A stretch of DNA of 64,000 nt from contig CM054143.1 of the NCBI GenBank assembly GCA_028751875.1, positions 70,954,934 to 71,018,933 on the forward strand, read 5' to 3'. The notes under the pieces are model-generated. The model saw only the letters and a list, made by a program, of their open reading frames with translations, was not told the origin of the DNA and searched no databases. This DNA is from Rapana venosa. Lineage: Eukaryota; Mollusca; Gastropoda; Neogastropoda; Muricidae. This document shows, piece after piece, positions 48,660 to 64,000 of the stretch (positions are counted from its first letter, which is position 1; each line of letters opens with the position of its first letter). A program made the translations under genes and the position numbers.

Positions 48660-48777
48660 AGATTTAATCACATTCTCTCTGTTCTCCTCTTCTCTGCTCT
48701 ACTCTTCTCTCCTCTCTTCTCTGCTCTCCTCCTCTTCTCATCTTTTCTCTTCTCTTCTCTCCTCTCCTCTCTTCTCC
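48660..48777. repeat. CTCTT/CTCCT tract
   Basis: TTCTCTCCTC-type pentamers directly before SINE B copy 7. Confidence 0.9.
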
Positions 48778-49110
48778 GGGACAGGATAGCCTAGTGGTCA
48801 GAACATTGCGCTCGCAATCTGACGACCCAGGTTCGATTCCCGTTCAAGGGGATATTTTCCCCTGGAGTTAACATCAGTGCAGACTCCACTCTCCCCAAAA
48901 GCCCTTCGGATGAGACTATAAACTGAGGCCCCTGTGCGAACGCATGCAGAACATCTTGCGCGCATGTTAAATCCTGTTCCGCTTCTCGTAAGAGTAAGCC
49001 ATTGTGCGCTGGTGGGAACAGATGACAAAACTGCATACACATGGGGACTGGATGTAAAAAACACACAAGTGCTTATTCCATTATCCTTGGTATAATAGAA
49101 TAAAATAAAA
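48778..49110 (+). mobile_element. SINE B, copy 7
   Basis: Full length after a CTCTT-rich tract; intact B box GGTTCGATTCCCG. Confidence 0.9.
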
Positions 49111-49307
49111 CACACAAACACACTTTCTAGTGGATACATGTTAAAATTCACACGCACGCACACACACACACTGATCTATAAAATAAAATAAAATTAAAAC
49201 GGTTGTATAGACGACCCTCGCATCTGAGCTATACTTGCATGTAAATAATCGGGAGAGTGTGTAAGCATGCCTTCAGAAAGTCCTTCAGATTAGACTATAA
49301 ACCGAAT

Positions 49308-49355
49308 ATACATATATATATATATATATAATAAATTTATATATATATATATATG
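49308..49355. repeat. TA microsatellite
   Basis: ATATAT runs at 49312-49330 and 49338-49354. Confidence 0.9.
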
Positions 49356-49485
49356 GCCATAGGCTGAAAACATACCTTTTCCACCACAAATTGAGTTTTG
49401 AAATATTTGTAGAAAAATCACTCATGCACATACACACACTCAACAAGCCTAGACTATGTTTTAATATATTACAATCATGGGTTAG
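49340..49485 (+). mobile_element. LINE C-terminal scrap, related to 15400-15570
   Basis: RLKTYLFHHKLSFEIFVEKS is the family-typical end of a CR1-like ORF. 15405-15570 has a similar DNA stretch (AATTCAGTTTTGAAATGTTT and AGGCTATGTTTTAATCATG). Confidence 0.55.
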
Positions 49486-50303
49486 GTTGTGCAACATGAG
49501 AGTCCTCTGCAGAGATACCACCCCCTCCCCTCCCCTCCCCCTGCCAGGATGATAGATTTTACTAAAGAAATCGGCAGTCAAAACATAACTTACTGCTTGG
49601 TTCAGCCTTGTACCAAGAATTTATATTTAGCTGAACAGGTTTGTAGACTTTTGAGATGTAATGAGTATAACTAAAAATACTATATAACATTCCTTTCTGA
49701 GTGTCCACATTGGGAATTTTCGTCTAAAGTGTTGCTTTCTTTTGCTGACTAATGTTGTAATAATATATCAGTAGATGTGGTATCTAACTTTGTTAATATT
49801 ATAATATATTTATGTCTTATGAACTTCGCTGTTGTTGTTTTTTAAATGAAAAACTTAAGACTAAAGACTTAACTCATATTTTTTAAACCCGAACTTAGTG
49901 AAATATTCTCAGTTTCTCACTATAAAAGCTATAAAGATCTACAGCATGACCATAACATTTTGACAGTGAGTAAGTAACTTAGATGTTATGTGTTTAATTA
50001 AGAAATTCATGGAGGTGTGATTCAGGCAGTAAATGTCACATTAATTGTATATGTAAGCCTACCCATGCTGTGCATTATTGCCACCCAAAACATAATTTGG
50101 CAATTCATAGACCTTATGTGTATTATATATTAATGTAATATTTTATCTCTCTCTCATAGATGATACATTGAATAAGCTGTGCATTTGCTCTGTGTGTGTG
50201 TGTTGGTGTGTGTGTGTGTGTCACTGTGTGTGTGCCACACATGTGTCACTGTGGGTGAGTTCTGTGAGAGGGGAGAATGTTTCACTTATGCGTCTGAAAA
50301 AGT
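49486..50303 (+). repeat. Direct duplication, left copy
   Basis: Shares with 51110-52029: GGTTGTGCAACATGA, ACCACCCCCTCCCCTCC, ATTTTACTAAAGAAATCGGC, TTCTGAGTGTCCACATTGGG, ACAGCATGACCATAACATTT, CTACCCATGCTGTGC, and TGTGAGAGG then GTCTGAAAAAGTCTT. Diverged with small indels. Confidence 0.9.
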
Positions 50304-50304
50304 C

Positions 50305-50465
50305 TTGAGAGACACCCGAGTTTGGATGTTGCATCTGTGGACAAGTACTTTCGAATTGCACTAATAGGCCGTAATTGATAGTAGCAAGGCAGGTCTGGGT
50401 GATGAATTTTTGCAGAGAGAGTGTGTTGTCGATAATGACCCCATGATACTTCAGGAATAAGATCA
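50305..50465 (-). mobile_element. LINE RT scrap
   Basis: KYHGVIIDNTLSLQKFITQT resembles RT motif E of the element at 43 kb. It joins the duplicated block at 50305. Confidence 0.55.
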
Positions 50466-50582
50466 TATCACAACTTAAACTGCCAGTAAATTACATCATA
50501 ATAAGCTAGAAACTAAACGCATGCACTCTTGAAATATGCCGGCTGGAAATCGAAAGTCAAAAGAAAACCCAAATAGTTTTTG

Positions 50583-50638
50583 ACTTCCGGTGTCTTATTT
50601 CCGCCAATGGCAAACCTGTTTACATTTCTTGATTACAA

Positions 50639-50644
<6 letters not shown>
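50583..50644 (+). promoter_or_regulatory. Possible TATA-less promoter: ETS, CCAAT, YY1-like sites
   Basis: ACTTCCGG (ETS-type) at 50583-50590, CCAAT at 50604-50608, and AAATGGCGG (YY1-type) spanning the candidate start codon at 50638-50646. This combination is common at housekeeping promoters of animals. No transcript evidence is available. Confidence 0.35.
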
Positions 50645-58557
<7,913 letters not shown>

Positions 58558-58769
58558 TGGACCAACTGTCATATTCCTTTCTGGAGTCAGAGGCCCCTCA
58601 ACCCTCTCCTGGCTGCTTCCTTCTCCTCCAAAGTCATGGGCCTTCTGATCACACAGAAGAGAGAAATGGTAAGCAGCTGTAGCCATGGATTTCTTTCTTT
58701 TTCCTCTTGCTAGTTTAGATTTCATCTGTGATTTTCCTTCTGTTTTAAATTAAATTCTGTATTGACGAT

Positions 58770-61200
58770 TTACAGATTTTTTTTTGGGGGGGACAGTCAT
58801 CATCATCAGTCCCGTGACCTTGACGGTCGTGGAGGAGACACGAAAGACGATGCCGTGGTAAGCCTCCTCCATCCATCTCGGTCCTCGGCTCTGCGCAGTA
58901 GTGCCGAGTCATTCATCCTGGTCCATTCTCTGATGTTGTCCATCCATGACTTGTTCTGTCTTCCCCTCCTTCTGCCACCTTCGAGTGTTCCCTGCAGTAC
59001 TGTTTTTGGCAGAGTGTTGTGGCGGGTGACGTGGCCGAACCATGTCAGCTTTTTCTTCTTGACGATGGTGAGAAGGGGTTCCTGTGGACCTGCCAGCCGT
59101 GTTATTTGGCTCTTGACAAATTCATTGGTCTTTCGTTCTCTCCAGGATATGCCCAGCAAGTTTTCTATGGCATTTTGTTTCAAATGACTGGATTTCGCTT
59201 TCTGTTTCAGCAGTCAATGTCCAGGTTTCACTTCCGTACAGCAGGATAGTCTGAATTAGGGCTTTGTAGAGCTTTAGTTTGATTGAGAAACTGATCTCTT
59301 TACTTTTCCATATGGTGGTGAGTTTTGTCATGGAAGATGTTGCCATAGCTATTCTGACTTTGATTTCTGTCGTCGATCGCCCGTCCTTTGTGAGTGTAGC
59401 GCCAAGGTATTTAAAAACGTCTACCTCCTCCAGTGCTGGCCGTTCCATGTAAATTTTAGCAGTGGCGTTGCTCGTGCTGTTCACAAGTACTTACTTTTCT
59501 CCGAGCTCCCTCCATCCCATATGCTCCAGCTCTGTTCTCAAGTCTGGTCGTAAGATCTTGCAGCTCTGTGTTACTTCCGCCCATGAGGTTCCATGTCATC
59601 GGCAAACCGCAAGTATGTTGAGGGGTCTGCTGCCAATGGAAGATGGTAGGGTGGAAGTCATGGAGGGTCTCTCTCATGATGTTTTCCAAGAACAGATTGA
59701 ACAGGACTGGAGATACACAGGCATCCTTGTCGGACCCCAACTGTGGCTTTGAAGTAGTCTCCGACCTGATTGTTCAGAAGGACTGCACTGCTTGCGGTGT
59801 TGTATAGTGCTTGAATGGTTTGCACTAGTCCTTCTTCAATGCCAAACATTCTGAGGGACCTGCCACAGGCCTTCGTGCCATACTCTGTCGAAAGCCTTCT
59901 TGAAGTCGATGAAGTTGTGGAACAGGTCTCTCTGATGTTGAAGATGTTTTTCCATCAGGATGTGGCAGTTAAAAATCTGTTCGATTGTGCTCCTGCCTGC
60001 CCTGAACCCAGCTTGTTCCTCTGCAATGTGTTCTTCTGCCTCCTTCTTGAGTCGATTCAAAATAACTTTGAGCATGATCTTGCTGGCGTGGCTGATGAGG
60101 CTGATTGTTCTATAGTTTTGGCATTGGCGTAAATTCCCCTTCTTGGGCAGGGGTATGATGAGTGATTTTGTCCATTCTGTTGGCCACTGTTTTGTCTCCC
60201 AAATCTTCTGACAGATAGCTGTAACATGTGTGATGACTGTTTCGCCACCATGCTTGAGCAGCTCTGCTGGTATGTTGTCTGCTCCTGGGGACTTTCCTAC
60301 TGGTAAGCTGCGGATGGCTTCTTCCACTTCTTCCCTCAGTATAGGTAATGGCGAGGGTACTCTTGATGTTGCTGCTTTCTCTCTCATATATGCTCTTGTC
60401 AGGTTTGGATTGGGTAGTTGTACAGTTCTTGACAATACTCAGACCACCTGTTCAATGCAGCTGAGCTTTCTGTGAGGAGGTTTCCGGAGCTGTCTTCAAT
60501 GACTGATGATTTGGTTTGAAGTGGTTTTGTGAGTTTCTTCAGGGTGTCGTATGCCTTTTTTACTGTTGCCCACTTTCATGCTTTTTTCGATCTCATCACA
60601 TTGATCACTGATCGACATCTCTCTGGCCTTTAACATTGACTTCTTCACAAGATTGTTGGCCTCCCGGTATTCTTTAGGGTTGGAAGACCGGGTTGGTTTC
60701 AGTGCTCTTCTTGTATCGCAGAGGTCCAAGATGTCATTGGTATCCATGGCTGGGTGTTTATTCCTCTGACGACCGAGTACCTCCTCTGTTTGTTTCTCGG
60801 ATGCCCATTAAAGTTTGTTGGTAAGGTCATTGATGTCATTGTCCGGGAGGGTTAATGTCGCAAAACGTCCGCCAAGCTTAGCTTGGAAGATCTCCTCGAC
60901 ATCTGGTTTCTTCAGTTTGTCCACGTAAAAATTTGATACGGGGGTTTGCAGGCTTTTTGTTTTTCTTCAGCTTCATTTTGAATACCAGCAGCACAAGGTC
61001 GTGGTCGCTGCCTATTCAGTTTAGGGTAGGTTCTTGTTCTGGCTCTGTAGCTGGATTTTGAAGCCCCGTGGTGTTAGGATAAAATCTATTTGGTTTAGGA
61101 TCTTGCCGTTTGGCGATGCCAGGTTGTCCCGATGCTTGGGGGGATAGAGGGATTGGCAAGGGGAAGTCTGTGGGTGAGGGAACTCCAGCAGACGTATTCC
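58770..61200 (-). mobile_element. RTE-like LINE: endonuclease end, RT, C-terminus; frameshifted
   Basis: Read on the minus strand from 61150: ASPNGKILNQIDFILTPRG (end of an AP-type endonuclease), a linker with CDTRRALKPTRSS, then RT: GKSPGADNIPAELLKHGG, LPKKGNLRQCQNYRTISL, QAGFRAGRSTIEQIF, NFIDFKKAFDRVWHEGLW, GVRQGC|VSPVLFNLFLENIM, RFADDM. C-terminal parts follow: VDVFKYLGATLTKDG, LYGSETWTL, WFGHVTRHNTLPKTVLQG, RRRGRQNKSWMDNI. At least five frame changes, so it is inactive. RTE placement is inference. Confidence 0.88.
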
Positions 61201-62050
61201 CCGTCTTGGTTATTTCAATAGAATTTGGGGGGCAATAGATCTTATTTTTTCATGTTTGTATTTTTTTTGTCCCTGTTTTCCTTTTAAAACTTACAAACTA
61301 TTATAATCTGTTTTTTTAATTTTAATTTTTGTCATGTTTTTTTTTGAAAAAACATTCAAATGAGGGATATCGGAAACAGAATATTTTGTTTTTGAAACAT
61401 TTAGAATAAAGGGCACAGTTTTTATGCACCCCCATTTCATTTTTTCCTAGAACTTAGCTGCAATTCTGGTTTTCAACATGTAAAAAAATCACCAGGGAAA
61501 ACTGCAGTAGGACATCTGCAGGGGTGCTGGTTTCCAGTACTGATCACCACGTCAGAGAACAGTACAGAACAGAAGGGTGTTCTCAAAAAAAAGGATTCTC
61601 CATACATCAGTCAGTCTTCTGCTGCATTCTGCGCCTGCAGTTGTCAAATTTGGCCTGGGCAGACAAAATGTCATTACTGCACATGAGAAGAGCAGAGTTG
61701 TTTACCTTTTAAGTTTGATGTACATAGCAGTTCAGATTTTAGCTGATGAAAGCAGGTTCAGATTTAAAGACTAAAAAGCTGAAGTAGCAACAAATAGAAC
61801 GTTAAGAGCCGACAAAGTCTGGCCCTGATTTGACACTGGGGCTCAGCACTCCTCTCTCCTAAGTCAGCATTGTACTTTATCATTGTGTACAACACACCGC
61901 ATGCACGCACACACACTACAAGTGACAAAACAAACTGTCAGTCACACATAAGCATATCCTTTTCTCCCACATTTCTCCCCATCCGTCTCCCCTTTGTCTA
62001 ATATCACTTGCATTGAAAAGTCATTAAATTGAAAGAACAAATCTTTGTTC
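61201..62050. other. No gene seen; old LINE 3' scrap near 61990
   Basis: T-rich stretch 61240-61440. CTAATATCACTTGCATTGAA at 61997 resembles the RNase-H LINE end. Confidence 0.45.
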
Positions 62051-63550
62051 TTTCAGTTTCCACCTACGGCCTTTTCATTTAAAGTGCAAACTCCCCCTCC
62101 ATAAAATTTTGGGTTTTTTGGAATCGAGGTTGGGGGCAGCTCTGCAAAATTTTACACTAGGGAAATTTTTGAATTTTGTATCCAGTTCGGGTCCCCGGTC
62201 CGCGAGTCACAACTCCACTTCGAGAGATCCTGCAAGCCACCGGGAACCCCCACTGGTAGGGGGACCTGTTTGCTTTCTTTTCTTTTTTAAAAAATATTCC
62301 TAGAATGGCGGGAGTCAGTTGTAATTGATGGGTTGATTTTATTTTGTCTTATAAAACACTCGGTTACATTCTAGAAAAATTCGCTATGTGGAATAGCCGG
62401 GGCTCTTGCAGTATGTAGGGTATCCCCCCCCCTTAACCTTTTTCAAAAAAGAAATTTGTTAAATGATTCAATTGGAAAAAAAAGTATCCCTTAAAAAAGG
62501 CAAGGTTTTATCCTAAACTAAATCCTGTTTTTAAATAATTTTTAAAAAAAGAGATACTTTTTTTTAAAAAAAGACCTTTTTTTGAAGATTTGCTTGGCTT
62601 GCATGAAAAAAAAATCAAAAAGGCTAGAAGTAAAAAAGACTAGAAAGACAAACAAACAGTTTTAAAATTAAAAAAAATAGGCAAGGAAAAAAAAAGTTGT
62701 TGTACCCTAACCCAGTTTTTTACTGTGGGCTATACATTGTTCAACCAAAGCGCCCCTGGCATTGCAGAGGAGAAAATTTTCATGGAACTCTGACAGGTCG
62801 AGTGAGCCATTTTTCCCACAGCGCCCGGGTTTGAGCCTGGGGGCCGAGGGGGTAGAATTTTTTGATGGGTTTCCCAAGGATGGGGGGTCAAGGTTGGGTC
62901 TCGCTCACACCCCCCCAGGCAAGAAGAGGTTTCTCTTCGGCCCAACAGAATGAGTGGGGACCCTGCTCCCCCCCCAGTCCTCGGAGGAACTTTAAACCCA
63001 GGTTTCAGTTTTGCCCTACAGCCCCCAGTCCCCCTTTTTTCCAAACCCTTTCCCCAAGTGGTGGTGGGGTTATAGGAAGCGTGGGGTAAAAACCCTGGGA
63101 AAGTATGGGGGAATAGCTGTACCAGTATTTGGCCAGATGTTTTTTTTCAGGATGTGGTGAAGGGCTTTGTAAGATCTTCTCCATTTAAAAGTTGAAATAG
63201 TTTTTACCTGTGCTTTTTTCCTGACAGGTAAGTAAACACCAATCTCCTTTTCAAAATCTTTCCCTTTTTGTCCCCCCCCATGATCCAACAAGGGGAAGTA
63301 AAAGCAAATTTCCATTCTGAATTCTTGGAGATTGGTTTTTCCCTTTGTAACTGACGTTATCTTTCTTTTCTCCTGGAAAAGGGAGATTGTCAGGCCCCCA
63401 CCACCACCCCAAGGTCAGTTTTTTTTATGTAGTAGCCCAGGCAGGCTTTCTCCCTCTTTTTTTTTGTCAGTCTTAACATTTCCGGTATTTAAATTTTTCC
63501 CCATTTTTTCCCAAACCTTTTAAAAAAATTTTCTGCTGTTTCTGCGTCAG
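62051..63550. other. Homopolymer-rich terminal region of doubtful base quality
   Basis: Many runs of A, T, C and G of 4-9 bases. Frames break every few dozen codons. 63315-63100 on the minus strand (TISTFKWRRSYKALHHIL) reads like a coding remnant, but I cannot assign it. Confidence 0.4.
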
Positions 63551-64000
63551 AAAAAAAATTTCATGCGAAAACTTTCAAAATTATTAGAGAAAGCCACATC
63601 TCGACAGTTGAGAATTGAACCATATTTGACGTCTTTTTCAAATGCACAAACGATTTGGAATGCAAATAAGTTTGAGAAACTGGTCGCTATTCCCCACTTT
63701 AACCAATCAAAATCACTTCACCGGAGATCAAGTCGATGTACAATGTCATAATGCCCCCGAAGACACCTGATGAATTCGGCAAATCGAAAAGAGGCGACGT
63801 TTATGAAAATGCTTTAGCAAAACCGCTTCTTTCATGACTTTTTGCGTGAGAATTGTTTCCAAAATTGTGCTTGCAGCAAAGGGCAGCTTTTGTACCGTGG
63901 AGTAAAAGGGCCAGCAGATAAATTACAAGTAAAGTGCGATGGTGGCAAAGTGAGTCGTTCGTTTAGATGACTGGCATTTTTGACATTGCGAAGGGGCCCG

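Noticed and set aside
59815..60475. Plus-strand frames of 80-105 codons
   Set aside because: Antisense of the RTE-like reverse transcriptase, whose motifs are clear on the minus strand.
63563..63751. 62-codon plus-strand frame near the right edge
   Set aside because: No recognised domain, no splice context, and stops follow soon after. Left unassigned.

Overview
This is a eukaryotic window: spliced genes with GT-AG introns, dense microsatellites and minisatellites, at least three tRNA-headed SINE families, and several decayed non-LTR retrotransposons. The repeat vocabulary (a gastropod-type dispersed element with the palindrome TCACCATTGGTGA, TATAGCGC elements, RNase-H LINEs) suggests a mollusc, probably a caenogastropod snail. 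That assignment is an inference. No bacterial, phage or CRISPR features are present.

The window is organised around two divergently oriented thiopurine S-methyltransferase (TPMT)-like genes. The left copy runs on the minus strand. Exons 1-3 lie at 6297-6212, 3796-3704 and 2443-2314, and the rest falls off the left edge. The right copy runs on the plus strand from a start codon at 21904 to a stop at 45081, in eight coding exons, with a possible non-coding first exon ending at 15901. Exons 2 and 3 are 93 and 130 nt in both genes and junction phases match, so they are paralogs. About 15.6 kb separates the two start codons. That interval holds a LINE fragment, a 33-bp minisatellite that is open as a proline-rich reading frame, SINEs, homopolymer tracts, and a decayed CR1/L2-like LINE (16.76-18.70 kb).

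The most unusual property is that long tandem arrays in the plus-strand TPMT gene sit at, or include, its splice junctions. A 45-bp repeat (nine copies) contains the end of exon 5 plus its donor site, with all copies in frame. A roughly 45-bp repeat carries the acceptor of exon 7 about 24 times, in frame over the well-preserved part. A third array, between exons 7 and 8, has units with a donor-like GTGAGT and an acceptor-like TTTCAG and looks derived from the end of exon 7. Exon 3 is bracketed by a pentanucleotide array and a 41-50-bp array. Intron 2 also holds a 5-kb satellite built from 7-bp subunits grouped in 21s and 14s.

The right part (45-64 kb) has SINEs, a diverged direct duplication (49.5-50.3 and 51.1-52.0 kb), a candidate unrecognised four-exon gene (50639-58557, plus strand) with a housekeeping-style ETS/CCAAT/YY1 upstream region, an RTE-like LINE on the minus strand (58.8-61.2 kb), and a homopolymer-rich end of doubtful base quality.

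Most long open frames in the window are translations of simple repeats and are not genes. Parts of the sequence (26.7-28.1, 42.0-42.5 and 62-63.5 kb) look like uncorrected long-read sequence, so single-base frameshifts there should not be over-read.
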